Part shown: positions 1-12,162 of the stretch, in pieces | Layout of the letters: each line of letters opens with the position of its first letter | Numbering within the stretch: position 1 is the stretch's first letter | Source: Bedellia somnulentella | Taxonomy: Eukaryota; Arthropoda; Insecta; Lepidoptera; Bedelliidae | Assembly (NCBI GenBank): GCA_963576735.1 | Contig: OY755173.1 | Span: forward strand, 7,658,873-7,722,872 | DNA length: 64,000 nt | Reading direction: 5' to 3' | Program-made: the position numbers and the translations under genes | The notes under the pieces: generated by a model | The model's database searches: none | Told to the model about the DNA's origin: nothing | The model's input: only the letters and a program-made list of their open reading frames with translations

Positions 1-180
1 TAACGGACTTGGGGCTTTTTAAGGGATTTTTGGGCGATGCGGTTGGAGACCCATCACCAACAACCTTTATTCTACCATCTTTTCCCCACTCAACTTCCAA
101 AAGTGGCTGAGGAATTTCTAATTTCTCAGCTCTGGCTACCCCTTTTAGGGATTTATAGCCGTGAGTATATGTATGTATAA
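1..180 (+). repeat. SINE-like family A, copy 1 (5' cut by window edge)
   Basis: Starts inside the consensus (GGGGCTTTTTAAGGGATTTT, GATGCGGTTGGAGACCCATC) and ends with ATAGCCGTGAGTATATGTATG. It lies in the last visible stretch of the sorting-nexin gene, antisense to it. Fourteen related copies occur in the window. The full unit is about 235 bp, starts GCTGTGTAGTGTCGGCTTAG, has no visible tRNA head and ends in a short ATGT-type tail. Confidence 0.85.
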
Positions 181-584
181 GGTTTAAATTATAGTTTGTG
201 CACCTGGTTTTTGGAGTTTCTAATTATGCCATAAGAGTGTATTTACGCTATAAGGGATATCAATTGATTATTGTTGTTTTTAAGGATCGATTGATTCAAG
301 TTGTTATTTAAGTTTAATTAAACCTTAGAAAGGGATTAAGTGACTACTGTATAATTATTGTAAAATGTAATTTTCTTTATAATTAATAAATAATAAAAAA
401 AAAATTCTTATAATATATATTATTATTATAATATATAGAAAATAAGCAAAGAAATGCAATTTCATCAAAGAGTCCCCGTTACTACCGTTTAAAAATAGCA
501 AGTCGTCACGTCAAAGCGCGTGTGTTGTAAAATTCTGAAATGATATTTACTACAAAAATGAAATACATAATTTTAAATACGTAC

Positions 585-3500
585 CCGTCTCACTCAACTC
601 AATATCTAAGCAGTACTGAGCATTGGACCTCCAAGCTGTTGTTTCGCTGAGGAATTTCAACGACCTGGTCACTTCTTCAGGTACCTTTGCTTCAGGAGTC
701 ACATCCTCTAACCCTGTTTAACATAATTATTTATAATTTCTACCCTTCTTCTTCTAATACAGATATATTTTTAACCCTTACCGCTTGATAAAAACATACA
801 TGATTAGCGGTAACATTTATGTATGTTTATTATACCCATATAAAAAAACTTTTTGCATTTGAAATCAGAAAATTACTTTTTATGTGACTTTGGCTTTGAT
901 TTATGAATAAGGAAACTAAAATTTTTACTTTTCATAAAACAACTTGATGTTGATATGAGCTAAATATCCTGACTCTTAAGTTCCGAATCGTTTGATTCAA
1001 TTTGCAACGTAAATATAAAAATATAAAAAGCGTTTATTTACTAGAAACAAGAGTAAAAGCGGTGGTAGGTTCGTCGTACTATCTTATTCTTTAGTTTTTA
1101 TTTCAATACTTATATATTTAAGAAACTGTACCTGCTTGAGGGCCTAATGTAGCTTTCCTAGCTTGTATGATACGCGCGAGATACTGTAGCGATGACAGTT
1201 TTTGTCTGTCGTGAATCTCCCATTCGCCTGCGCTGTCTTTAGAATGCTAAAAAATAAGGAAGGAATTATTTAAAACGTTAAAATTTAACCGTTGATAATT
1301 AATTAGCGGACGGCCATGATTTTGTATGGTTCAATACTAATAAGAGAGCAAAAATGTGGACTGAGTTACTTCAAACATATCAGCTATCTCCCAATGGGCG
1401 TCAGACTCGTTTTTTTTTTAAATATTGGTATATCAAACACTAAAAACCTATTTTTGTTGTAGGTACTATGATACCAAATAAAGACAAGGGTATTTAAGTA
1501 TTGGGGGGCAATTCTCGCACGGTAGATATTATATCACTTTCGATATTTATCACTTCTTTGATATTTTGCGATCGATATTTGACATGAGCTATTCTCACTT
1601 CATCCGATCGATATTTTTCTATTCAAAACCAGTCAATACGAAGATATATATCAAAGAATGATATCGAGAGGTCACGATCAGTCAATATGATATTTGAAGA
1701 TGTCGTGCGAACGGTAGCCATTTTGTTTTCAATTTTTTTGAATATAGATAGAAAATTGAGATGTAGATAATTATAATAAATGGATCATAGATCACATAGT
1801 CGTAGAAATTGTAAATATTGTCTACTTGGATCAATGTCAATGTCAAATGAGTTACGGCATTATAAAAAGTTCAAAAACTAAAGCCGATTGCCGGCTGCGC
1901 CAGTTGGGAGTGCAGACTTTGCTAGTTAAAGATAAAGAAGATAAAAGATATTTATTTGTTATCAAACACAATAACAACAAAAAGAAATATTACAAATTAA
2001 AAAGAAAAGATGGCAACAAAAAGGCAAAGCACCTCAGCTAGGTTCCCAACATTATCCGCAGGACACTGCTGGGGAGCTGGTTTTCTGATACTGCCTGTAA
2101 CTTACATACTAAGTCCGACATAACCAGTTAGGTTACCTAACCTTATACTATCCGTTGTAGCTGTGCTACTGGAAGTTAAGAAGAAAATAACTCAACACTT
2201 AAAAGAATAAAAAGAAATTAAATTTCAGTGAGCAATCATTAATGAGCAGCCAGTAGTTACCGACAAAGTGCCAGTTAAAGGGAAATTTAAACAAACCAAA
2301 ACATATGTAAATATTGACAGATATGAAGACCATTTCATAACTAAGATGACAGTAAAACTGACCTTTCATTCAATTCATTCGCTTGGATCATTGATTTCGG
2401 TCTTCATTCTTTAATGTCTAAGGAATAATTACTACCGTGTGTGAGAATACAGTTTCACTCTTTCAATAGAAATATATTTCACTCTGTGATATTTTTCACC
2501 CGACATTTAACACTTGATATAATTATATGATAGGAGTGATATCGAACTTGCGGAATTGCCCTCTTGGTAGTACATACAAATTTTTCCAAAACTTTAATAC
2601 GTTGGCACTTTAAGCTAATTTGGAACTTAAGTAGTGATGAAAGACAAAAATCTTTTGATGGTGCATGTATGATTTAATGGTCTTAGATAGAATACTTTAT
2701 ACAGCCATTGGATGAAAGCAGCACAGAATTGAAGAATTGAAATGAACTTACTAGTTTCTGAATATCCTTCTGAACCATTTCTAAGGTTGCATTCAACTCT
2801 TCTAAGTCGCTGCTACACCTTATCACCGAGAGAAATAACTCTGATGATAAATTTATATCAGGACAACACTGCAACAAAAAAAATAAAGATCTCTTTATAA
2901 ATAGTCATTATATTTTTGTTAAAACCTTTTGTTTATAAAGAATAGCCTTTAATTATAAAACGTCGAATAATATAAACTGACTATTCATGTATTCTGATGT
3001 ATCGGCTAAGAATAGGCTAACCCATTTCTTCATGCATGTGGCGTAAAAGTCTACTTAGGGGAATGCTGGGGTGGTGACCCATCACTTACCATCTGTTATT
3101 TTACAATCTCTGCTAATAAAAAACCCTGGCTATCCTTTTTTGGAATTTTTAGCCGTAAGTATATCAGTGATAACTATTCATCTTGCAATATAACGAATAG
3201 GTTTTGGATTATTTATAAAAGCAACACAACATTATATTGTTCGCGTGTTTAAATTAAACCTCCGTTTTTTTTTTGTTGACCGGCCGGCCGCCATTACTCT
3301 CTTAACAAACAAAGTAAACAAAGAATTCTCTGGAGTGTTGTTATTGTATTTGTTACGCTGATGACCTAGCATTACTGGGAGAAAACCGTAAGGAAGTAGT
3401 TTTCCGCCAGGTTCCTAGAAACGGAAGCGCTGAAGACCGGTCTAAGGATCAACCACGGAAAAACTGAGTATCTTCACATGAGACTTTTTAAAATCCTCGT

Positions 3501-6500
3501 ACAACTAGTCAAGGACTTAATGTTGGAGATACTTACTACAATGGAGAGGCAAAATTCAAGTACCTGGGCTGTACCATCACAGACACCAATACTCAAGACG
3601 AAGAGATCGACATCCGCATTTAAAACGCCCTGCGTTGTAACGCTGCTCTGCATAAGGTGTTAAGTGTCCAAACTTCTCAGCAGAAACACCAAAATACGTA
3701 TCTATAAGACCGTAATTAGGCCAATTCTCATGTACGGATATGAGACGTGGACACTGACGCTTAAAGAGGAAAGTAAGGTCCTGGTCGCCGAGAGAAAGAT
3801 CATCCGGAAAATCTTTGGGCCAAGACAGAGGTCGGATGGAACATGGAGGCTACTGAAGAACGCTGAAGTCGAAGAACTGTTAGCTGACGCGAACATCCTT
3901 GGGGAAACCAAAGCCCACGGACTTCGCTGGCTTGGTCACCTAGAAAGGATGGGTGAAGATCGAGGAGTCAAAAAAGCGTACATGGGTCGTCCGACTGGAC
4001 GAAGACCGGTCGAGCGCCCTCAGTACCGCTGGTGTGATGTGGTAAAAGCTGATCTTCGTGAGCTTCAGGAAAACGATTGGCGAGAAACCACACAAGACCG
4101 AGGCAAGTGGCGAAATCTCGTATACTAATTTTGGGTCGTCGAGCCAGCGAAGTAAGTAAGTTGTTATTGTTAAATACCAGTATTCATTTGTTTGTTTGGC
4201 TTCAACATAATAAACAATACAGTTAAGCGCCTTTTTTGAAATGTCGGGTATAAACTTAAGTGACAACGTAATACATTATCATTTTAGATTTATAGTTTCT
4301 TTAATTAATTGGCTAAATGTCATCTATATTGATTGATAAAAGATAGAAAAGGGAATGTTAAGATGGTTTGAGCACACAGAGAGGATGGAGAATAATAAAT
4401 GGTGAAAGATATTGTCAAAGATTGTTTGGGGGTCAACTCTGCACATCAAGAACGATAATAGGCATACTTATATCTTCTTACTCATATTAAAATTTATTTC
4501 TTTCTCCCTCGCACGATCGAATATTCGTATTCTTGACATTTCTGATATATGAGAATACATGGTGATATTCGACGAATCCAGCGATACCTCCGTAGTTGTC
4601 GTTAGTTTCACGAATAGAAAGCGCCAATATTTATATTGTTCTATACATATCAGAACGTCAAAATCCGAATATTCGATCGTGCGAGGGAGAAAGAAATAAA
4701 TGTTAACATGGGTAGAAGAGATAAGCATGCTAATTATCGTTCTCAATGCGCAGAGTTGACCCTCTGGAGGAGTTCGGTTTATGTAAAAAAATGATGTGCA
4801 ATAAAGAGGTTTCTATTCTATTCTATAAAGCCAATTCCAATGGTTTTGAGAAAAACATTGTCACATATATAACAATTTGGGTTACACTGTAAGTTAATGA
4901 TTTGTGATGGGTCTGATTTAAATTATTTTTTGTTGTATATTTTATAGGTTTAAGAAAATGACATTAAAGAAAGAAAGAAAGAATTTTAAATCTTGATTTC
5001 AGAGCAATTCTACACGATATTTGCAGAAAAAACTAAAAAAACACTAGGCTCACCATTTTGATAATACTCCGATTAATATTATCAGGATCACTAAGTAGTT
5101 CCAGTATCGGCTTCAAAACCACCGAAGACAGTAGGTCAATAAGTATCAACTTTAATGGATGACATTTCCACGCCTCTTCTGGAGTCACCAAATACAGAAC
5201 GGCTTTGGATACTTCGCATAATAATTCTGCAAACATAGGTTTCAAAAAGGTAAAGTGGTTTTTAAAGAATAAAGGCTCAGAGATTTTATTAAAAGAATTA
5301 GTAATTTAAAAATATTAATGAGAAATTCAAATTAAAATTAAGTTAGGGCTCATAAGTCGTGTGAAGCAATTTCTGCATATGTTATAAATAGATGCAATTC
5401 CAGTACGTAAAGAATAAGCAATATAAACATTTCACTCTCATCTTCCCTCATTTTAGATTCAATTATTATATTCATGAAAATTTTGGATGTTTTGAAATAT
5501 CGGCTTATTATTTCTTGACTAAGTGATAAACATGATGCTGATATGTTAACAATATTTATAAGGGAAAATTGTATTAAATACTAACCATTTTCTTTGTCCG
5601 CGTCAATGCAGAAGATATCACGGCAAATTTGCCTCTTTTCCATGGCACATTCCAACTCGAAGAATATATCTTTGAGTGTTCCACCCACATCGTGATTGGA
5701 ATCATAAAATTTTGATTTCCCGTAGACTGTAGAATCTAAAGTTTTGCATAATATATTTTTAACACACTAATATTACTATTTGGCGACTTTCAGTGATCTA
5801 CTTTATATGGAGTTTTGGATGAGAGATTGATAGAAATGCTGGCGGTGTTAATTTTTGCTCTACTCAGTAGTAAAGCCCTGCTAGTGTTAGGAATTATTCA
5901 CTAACTACTCAGAGGACGCCCGTAGGTCAAATTCCGTGGAAATCATTTATTTATATCATGAATAATAGATGTGTCTGTTCATTATGTCTTATTAGATATA
6001 TCGTCGAGCTAGTATCCCTTCACTAAGGTCAATGTACTTTTCTATAGCAGGGACTATATTAATCTGTGTAATATGTCCGTATATATGTATTTTATTTGAC
6101 TATGTAATTTTTCATGAGGTGTTGACATGATTTGAGCCGTGTAGTGTCGGCGTAGAGTATCACTACCCCATTTCTTCCCATGGGTGTAAGTAAGAGGCGA
6201 CTAAGGGTATTTGGGGCTTTTTAAGTGATTTTTGGGCGATATGGTTGGAGACCCAACTCCAAAACCGTTTATTTCATATTTTGTAGATCTGGCTACCCCT
6301 TTAAGGGATCTATAGCCGTGAGTATATGTATGTATGTGTTGATATGTTATTGAAACCAATATCTTGCTTGTGTCACCCAGCATTTATCTATCAAGTATAT
6401 TTTATGTTTATTATGCCAATGAGGAAAAACACATTGAGAAGAAAATCTCATATAATAAACACTTATACTATTGACAAACTTGTGATCAAACATAGAAAGA

Positions 6501-9500
6501 AGGACGCAATTAAGACGTGTTCTGTTTGCTATGAAGTTAGTAAAATGTATGGTCCCGACTATATCAGCGTGAATAATGTAAACTTCTAGTGTTGAAAGAA
6601 TGATTTATATTATTTTAAAAAGTATGGTGATTATGGTTTTCGAAACATACATACTTTAATAATCTTTTTATAAAGAAGATTATTGTTAGATATGTTTTCT
6701 GTACATCTGTGAACATCTGTTATTGGCCTTACTTGATTTCTACTATTAACTGTGTATTATTGTTTATGTCGCTGTTGATGTTCCTAATAAAATAAATAAA
6801 TAAATAAATAAACATAACATAACATAACATAAACGTTCACGCCGTATATCCCCGAAGGGGTTGGCAGAGGTACTAATACTTCTGAACATCACGTGACTTT
6901 GTCACCTGGTGTTCAGAGTACCCACGTTTTGCATGGACAGTGTACTCACGTGATAGGGGGCAGGCCTATCGCCGTTTTGTACGAATACACTGTCACATGA
7001 CTAAGTACAACTCAGCCATGTGGGTTTCCTCACGATGTTTTCCCTCACCGTTAACAACCATGATAAATTAACCACACATATGTCTTTAGAAAAGACAAAT
7101 TGGTGTAGGCCCGACCCAGGATTTGAACACTAGTCGTTTTGCACGATAACCGAGTGTTCTACCAACTGGGCTAACACGGTTGCATAAATAAATAAATAAA
7201 GCAGAAAAATATACCTACCATTTGGCCATGATAAATCTGTGTCACTTTTATTCCTTCTATGCACTTTCTTTACATCCAATTTCTTGGGACTCGTTTTCTT
7301 TGTATTATTTACATCATACTTGGAATCAAGCAAATTAATGTGCTTTAATCGTACTCTCGACTGCTTGAAGAGTTTCAGGTGGGTTGTGAATTCTTCAGAG
7401 AATTTGTTTGATAGAAGATATATCCAGTCAACTGATTTTACTCTGAAATATGGTCATCTTTATCAACTTTATAATTAATGTTGAGCAAACATGTCAAAAG
7501 GAACCCCACTGACTTGGAAATGCTAAGTAATGAGACTGCGTTTTTAAACAAATTGGCATTAGACCATGATAACTGAAAAGTTTTCGAAACGTCGGGCTTT
7601 AAAAACAATGTAAAATAACATGCAATTAAAATATCCGAAAATCAATAGTTGTTTTAATTTTAAATTGGCATTAGTTTTTCCCCTATCAGTATTTAGATTG
7701 ATATTGAGTTATAAGACTGTATGGACAGAAGTGCTTATGGTACACTTCTTCATCAGTTCTACCATCGTATACGTAAGGATCAACTTACTTATACTACTTA
7801 CTAGATAATGGTCCAGTATTTTTAATGCTCAAAGTGTTTATTAACAATATCAGGAATGTCTTGTGATTAGAATGTAAAACTGTATTTATTTTTATGATTA
7901 ACCCTTAACTACTGACATGTCATTTTGTTACATTATTACTGACGTACGTATGATATACGTCTTGTTTTTGTTGTAGTTGCTCTGGTGCATCCATTAAGTG
8001 TGATTTGGGTTATTTTTGGTTTTTATTTATTTATGTATGTTATATATAAAGTTAGGATACTAAATAAACAGTCATAATATTAACAGCAAAATATTTATTC
8101 ATCAACAAACTTATGAGTATCAAATTAGAAATATGAACAAAAAATCATTTAGCAGACGTATGAGGTACGTACGTCAGTGGTTAAGGGTTAATCATCAAAG
8201 TAAGTATTAAACCTCATTTGGCATTTATTCACCTATAAATATGATAATAGTTCAATTACAGAGAGCTTAACTTTTAAATAGTTGCAATTACTATAATATG
8301 CCTATTAATCGGACACTTTTTATTTGAGTGAAGGTCTGTATGTTTCTTTTATCAGGGGAAAGATAAATGGCAATATTACTGGATCACAATTTTAGAGCAT
8401 ATTTGAAAACATAGATAAATGTAAATGAAACTCAAAGTTTTTGCCATTAATAGGCCATTGATTGTACATAGTGGCAACCAATAGTCTCTACCTACACCTG
8501 TGGTAACTAATGGTGTGAGTCAATGTAAGTTAATTTACAAATAAATTGATCATATTATATTTACATGTTATAAAAAAGTACTATTATTTGGGTGTTAGGT
8601 CCTAGGAATGGAAAATACACATGCTGTTAAAAGTTTTGTGTTGTTTTTAATACTTACCTATTAGCAATATTCACTCCAGTATTAAGAACCAACTTTCTTA
8701 TAGCATGAGTGGTCAGTTCCTGATCATCAGTCAGTATTTCATACCAGTTTGACACATAGTCATTGATGATTATCATCACAATTTCATTCAGAAATGCATC
8801 AACAGCATCACTACCAGTTATTCGGCTGTCAAACTTTGAAAGGGTTGGTTCTTTTTTGAATAGCTCTATGATCTGGAAAGTAAGTAGAAAGAAACAGGGC
8901 TCAGTAACGTAGTGGTATAGTTCGAACAGGTTTTAAGTTTAGAAATAATTTGACAATTTTTTTCTTGACTTTAAAGCAACATGAAAATGGCCCTTATTTT
9001 TTATATTTATAATAGTTTAAATGTGAATACAGCAGAATGCAGGGTGAGAGGTTTACTAGGATCATACAAAGTAGCCATTGATAGTCTACTGCAATGGGAA
9101 CTAATCATGTGAGTATTAGTTTGTATGTTACATTACAGGGTATCTATCTTTACAAGATCAGAATATCTTATAAATAGTGGTATGGGATGTTCTGATAAGA
9201 TATGATACTAAAAGGAACATTGGTATACAATTTACATGTATACCAATAAATTGAAAATAACGTTTTATTTCAAAATCATAGGGAATATACATTATTGACT
9301 GGATAAGAATATCCCAGTTAATCATTTATTTATACATTAAAAGCAGAGAACACTTACCTTCGGAGGTTGCATTGAAAACTTTTGCTGTTGTAATGGATCA
9401 TCTAAAGAGTCTATATCCACTAGGAATATCTTCTTCTCATCGTACTTGTAACATAATATTGTGAGCAACCTACAAACAACAAAATATTTTAAACCATTAA

Positions 9501-9711
9501 GCAAGTAATGTATGGTCAACTCTGAAACAAGACGCCAAGTCTTACTAAGTAAGTGCTCTAAAATCAGTATAAAGTACAAGTAATATTCTTTAACTTACCC
9601 CAATACGAAAGAAACAATAAACATAAGGAATGAGAAGTATAATCCAAATCCAAAGAGACCTATAAATAAAACTGAAATAAGGCCTAACCACCCAAACACT
9701 TTTACTGCCAT
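585..9711 (-). CDS. Sorting nexin of the SNX13/SNX14/SNX25 (Snazarus) type, N-terminal half, partial
   Basis: Nine minus-strand exons: 9711-9599, 9469-9358, 8872-8658, 7442-7219, 5726-5586, 5226-5054, 2868-2752, 1246-1132, 713-585. Every junction has GT/AG and the phases join into one frame of about 446 residues, which continues beyond the left edge. The ATG at 9711 opens two hydrophobic segments (about residues 8-45), the membrane anchor of this family. Residues about 88-325 form a PXA domain, with landmarks such as SRITGSDAVDAFLNEI, LTDDQEL, VDWIYLLSNKF, LELLSDPDNINRS and SSDLEELNATLEMV. A basic, serine-containing linker (KKTSPKK...RRNKSDTDLSW) interrupts the PXA domain. Known family members sit on the ER or endosomes and continue with RGS, PX and nexin-C domains, which are not in this window. 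SNX13 resemblance seems closest, but the subfamily (insects have snz) is not settled. Introns hold MITEs, a LINE relic and SINEs. Confidence 0.9.
1504..2563. mobile_element. Non-autonomous TIR DNA transposon, possibly PIF/Harbinger-like
   Basis: Termini GGGGGCAATTCTCG and, on the other strand, GAGGGCAATTCCG are flanked by the 3-bp repeat TTG (1501-1503 and 2564-2566). Subterminal regions on both sides are rich in GATAT-type motifs (TATCACTTTCGATATTTATC on the left, GGAGTGATATCGAAC on the right). A 71-residue lysine-rich frame at 1826-2041 could be a transposase scrap; no domain was recognised. It lies in the sorting-nexin intron between exons at 1246 and 2752. A 3-bp duplication fits PIF/Harbinger, but TTG is not its usual TWA target, so the class is tentative. 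Confidence 0.55.
3056..3167 (+). repeat. SINE-like family A, copy 2 (degenerate, internally deleted)
   Basis: Recognisable blocks: GACCCATCAC, CTGGCTATCC and TTTTAGCCGTAAGTATAT. It is more diverged than the others. It lies in the sorting-nexin intron between exons at 2868 and 5054. Confidence 0.6.
3340..4165 (+). pseudogene. RTE-type LINE reverse transcriptase, 3' end relic
   Basis: The best frame, 3664-4128, carries the C-terminal features of insect RTE-like LINE polyproteins: YKTVIRPILMYGYETWTL, AERKIIRKIFGP, HGLRWLGHLERM and GRRPVERPQYRWCDVV. Upstream, 3352-3660 gives ADDLA-type and KYLGCTI-type pieces only across several frames, so it is frameshifted. The catalytic core is lost. It ends near a CGAAGTAAGTAAGT tail. 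It lies in a sorting-nexin intron, antisense. Confidence 0.85.
4428..4764. mobile_element. MITE with roughly 100-bp terminal inverted repeats
   Basis: The left arm (4428 to about 4525) and right arm (about 4665-4764) are imperfect reverse complements. The ends are GGGGGTCAACTCTG and GAGGGTCAACTCTG. The inner block TCGCACGATCGAATATTCG is matched exactly by CGAATATTCGATCGTGCGA. No internal gene is present. The asymmetric GGGGG/GAGGG ends echo the 1504-2563 element, so both may belong to one group. A clean target duplication was not identified. Confidence 0.75.
6135..6337 (+). repeat. SINE-like family A, copy 3
   Basis: Near full-length start (GCCGTGTAGTGTCGGCGTAG), an internal deletion in the central CTCAACTTCCAAAAG block, and the tail ATAGCCGTGAGTATATGTATG. 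It lies in a sorting-nexin intron, antisense to the gene. Confidence 0.85.
6811..7183 (-). mobile_element. tRNA-derived SINE, full length
   Basis: On the minus strand the head reads TAGCCCAGTTGGTAGAACAC (box A-like) and later GTTCAAATCCTGGGTCGG (box B-like), followed by a unique body and a tail of repeated ATGTT. Copies at 45104, 48914 and 52978 share body blocks such as CATCGTGAGGAAACCCACAT and CCCCTTCGGGGATA. It lies just downstream of the sorting-nexin exon at 7219. The family name was not determined. Confidence 0.92.
7902..8187. mobile_element. piggyBac-like MITE
   Basis: Flanked by TTAA on both sides (7898-7901 and 8188-8191), with terminal inverted repeats CCCTTAACTACTGAC on the left and CCCTTAACCACTGACGTAC on the right strand. 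The ACGTACGT-like subterminal motif is also mirrored. Length 286 bp, no coding sequence. TTAA targets and CCC-starting ends are hallmarks of piggyBac. It lies in a sorting-nexin intron. Confidence 0.85.
8445..8525 (+). repeat. RTE-type LINE 3' end scrap
   Basis: Resembles the end of the LINE at 61381-62200: GTGGCAACCAATAGTCTCTA, then GGTGTGAGT. Short and diverged. Confidence 0.5.
9040..9115 (+). repeat. RTE-type LINE 3' end scrap
   Basis: AGGTTTACTAGGATCATACA, GTAGCCATTGATAGTCTACT and ATCATGTGAGTAT parallel the AGGTTTGTCAAGATCGTACT ... GTGAGTATAAG end of the LINE at 61381-62200. Heavily diverged. Confidence 0.5.
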
Positions 9712-10577
9712 ATTTTAATAGTATATCTTTTCATTTAAGCATTACTAAAATGAGAAAACAATCTCAGTATATTAGTTATCCAGATTTAATGTAAGTATTT
9801 CCCATTTATAAGAAAAGAAGTAAGAAATTATAGCTTGTTGGCTGATATGATAACTGGAATTTGTTTATTGATTGATGTATTGATGTGATGATTGATTCGA
9901 TTTGACAATTATTTATTTATTAAGATGACTAGTGATGGACTTTCGAAAAAAACCAATCGATTAATTGATTTATTTATTGCTAATAATCAAAAAGTTTATT
10001 ACAGACGGAAAAATAATTATAAATAATGGCTGATACTTTATTAAAGATAAACTTCTTCTTCGCAAATCTCACGAATGATTAAAGTACCGTAACTGTAACT
10101 GCGCGCAAAACAAAATTTTACGTAAATTAGCTCTTTACTATTATTTTTTACAAAAATAGTACACTTATAAACCGTGTGGGTTTTATTTACATTCATTAAT
10201 ATTTTCTTAAACGCCTTATATTCTTAATTTTTCGGGCGGCTGCCTTTTTGATTACATTCTCTATTTGATCTTAATGTGTTTTCGGTGGTCGTCCTATCGT
10301 ATTAACATTCCTGTTTTTTAACATTTAAATTAATTGAACTGAGTGAGTTAGGTAAACCTCTATCTGTGCAGTTGGTCTTAAGCTTTATGCCACGCTCTAC
10401 ATAAAAAACCATTAACTTTCTCTATTGACTTTAATTGGAAAATAGTTATTCAGTGATTGTTCTTCAATGGTTCGATCACAAAATGCAACCCCTTATGACA
10501 TCGATTGTGATTGACAACATTGTTGGTTGTTTGTGTCGATTGAAACAGCGAAACCGTAGTTGTTTCGGTTTGATCGA
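9712..10577. other. AT-rich sequence upstream of the sorting-nexin start codon
   Basis: This must contain the 5' UTR and promoter of the minus-strand sorting nexin, but no TATA box or upstream exon could be assigned with confidence. No reading frame of interest or recognised repeat was seen. Confidence 0.4.
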
Positions 10578-10729
10578 TTAACCGCGGAAACCGTAGAGGG
10601 TGCGTCCTTGGCACTTCAGGGCGTACAAGACGTCCATAGCGATGACGGTCCTCCTCTTGGCGTGCTCGATGTAGGTGACAGCATTGCAGATCATGTTTTC
10701 TAGGAACACGGAACTAGATCAATCCAGAG

Positions 10730-11429
10730 CAGAGATGTAACGGAGCTTCGATTCCGGTTCCGTTAAGTCGGAACTTCCGTTTATTATTACACTTTCGGTT
10801 CCGACTTCGGTTCCGATACTTTTGTATCGGATGTTAATCGGAGGTTGGTCATCAAATGAGTACAACAAAGAAAAACGTACAAGTATTAGTGACGATCCGT
10901 TATTGTGGTGGAAAGTAAATGGAAATACAAAATTTCAGCCCCTACAATCAATTGCCCGGCAATATTTGTCATATCCACCGGGCTCGGTAGCTAGCGAACA
11001 ACTTTTTAGTGGTGCTGGCCTAATTTACGACTCTTACTTACTCTAAAATAGATTGGATGGGGACAAATCATCTAAGCTTTTGTTCATAAAGTACAATACA
11101 TTAGTTTTGGAGTTCATTTTGATTTGATTTAGCTTTTGTTCATTTAGTGTAATGTAACAAAATGTAACTTGTACTTTGGGTTTTAATTTTAATTAATCTT
11201 TAATTAAATTCATTAATTTTAACTTCTGTTTATTTAGAACTATGCCATTTTTTTACAGTTGTTTTATATTTTATACTAAAAAATAAAAAGAATGCACTAT
11301 AAATCATGTTTTATTTGTCCTTAAGCAAACTGACCCTGCCTCCGATTTCGATTCCGATTCCGATAAACCAAATTTGAAAACTCCGATTCCTATTTCGGTT
11401 CCGATAAAACTACCTCCGTTACATCCCTG
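10730..11429 (+). mobile_element. hAT-family transposon deletion derivative
   Basis: Exact 8-bp target duplication ATCCAGAG at 10722-10729 and 11430-11437. Terminal inverted repeats are CAGAGATGTAACGGAG on the left and CAGGGATGTAACGGAG on the right strand, one mismatch in 16. The 700-bp length is far below an autonomous hAT. The ends also hold repeated TTCCGATTCCG-like subterminal sequence. Duplication length and TIR form are diagnostic for hAT. It interrupts the H4 pseudogene. Confidence 0.95.
10822..11046 (+). pseudogene. hAT transposase C-terminal dimerisation domain remnant
   Basis: The 74-residue frame contains DPLLWWKVNGNTKFQPLQ, ARQYLSYPPGSVASEQLFS and GAGLIYDS, matching the hAT C-terminal dimerisation region (typically DPL-WW...LA..yL..pa.S..sER.FS..G). 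In this copy the usual E-R of the SER motif reads EQ. The catalytic core is deleted. Confidence 0.9.
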
Positions 11430-11505
11430 ATCCAGAGATACGCTTCACACCGCCTCGGCAAGTCAGACGACCGATGGCGGGATTGGTGACAACCTGGAAA
11501 TTTCC

Positions 11506-12162
11506 ACTTGATCACTGTGCCAAATTTGGTTCCCAACAGCATTCCCAGATGAGTTCAATCACAAAGAAGTGCTTCGTCATGTTACATCAATCACCTTATG
11601 TCTTACTAGATAATAAAAGCTAGTATTTATATTTTTCTGAGATTCCTCAACTGTACTGTACTACATTCACTCAGCTCCCATGCTTCTTCCTCACCTACCA
11701 TTCGCTGCCATACATAAGCTTTGGGATAAGAATAGCAACTTGCACTATCATTTAGGCCTTTTCATACAACGATTGAATAGTCATTAGTATATTCATAGCT
11801 GCATTTACTGCATTACTCTCTTTCACTCGGCTGCCGAAATAAACAAAGTCGCTTTCACACTTCATCCACTTTCATACCTTCAGTAACAATTTCGTAGTTG
11901 ACACATTTTCCCCTCTCTCAAAAATCATGGTTTTGGTTTATCCATATTCTCTTTTCGTCTGATTTACATAAACATCCTCTTTTTTAACCGATAAAACGGT
12001 AAATTTCCGAATCATCAAACTTTTCAGTGCCACGATCCTGTGGTCGGCTTCATACTAATAAAACTTTTCGTTTCCCGACAGCCGAAACTAATCTAGGAAC
12101 TCACTCCCCTATTTATCGAATGTGTGTAGGAATATTTAAATGTATAATAATATAAAGATATA
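11506..12162. other. Intergenic sequence, nothing recognised
   Basis: Between the H4 pseudogene and the LINE-end duplication. No convincing frame, repeat or RNA was seen, although undetected old repeats are likely. Confidence 0.4.

Larger units (their letters stand above)
10578..11505 (-). pseudogene. Histone H4 pseudogene split by a hAT element
   Basis: The minus strand at 11505-11430 encodes an H4-like NPAIGRLTCRGGVKRISG. After the hAT insert, 10721-10578 encodes LI, then [20 protein letters not shown] and ends LYGFRG plus TAA. Compared with H4, a stretch of about 20 bases coding for YEETRGVLK is missing, which shifts the frame, and an in-frame TAG follows LI. Several conserved residues are changed (for example the final GFGG is GFRG). 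The first roughly 25 codons are absent. H4 is among the most conserved proteins known, so these changes mark a dead copy. Confidence 0.93.

Noticed and set aside
3940..4266. Minus-strand frame of 108 residues
   Set aside because: Shadow of the RTE LINE coding strand; no protein-like motif.
4468..4746. Minus-strand frame of 92 residues
   Set aside because: It runs through the inverted arms of a MITE; the palindromic DNA explains it.
10578..11505. Expressed histone H4 gene
   Set aside because: Missing N-terminus, a 20-base deletion with frameshift, an in-frame stop, substitutions at invariant residues and a hAT insertion.
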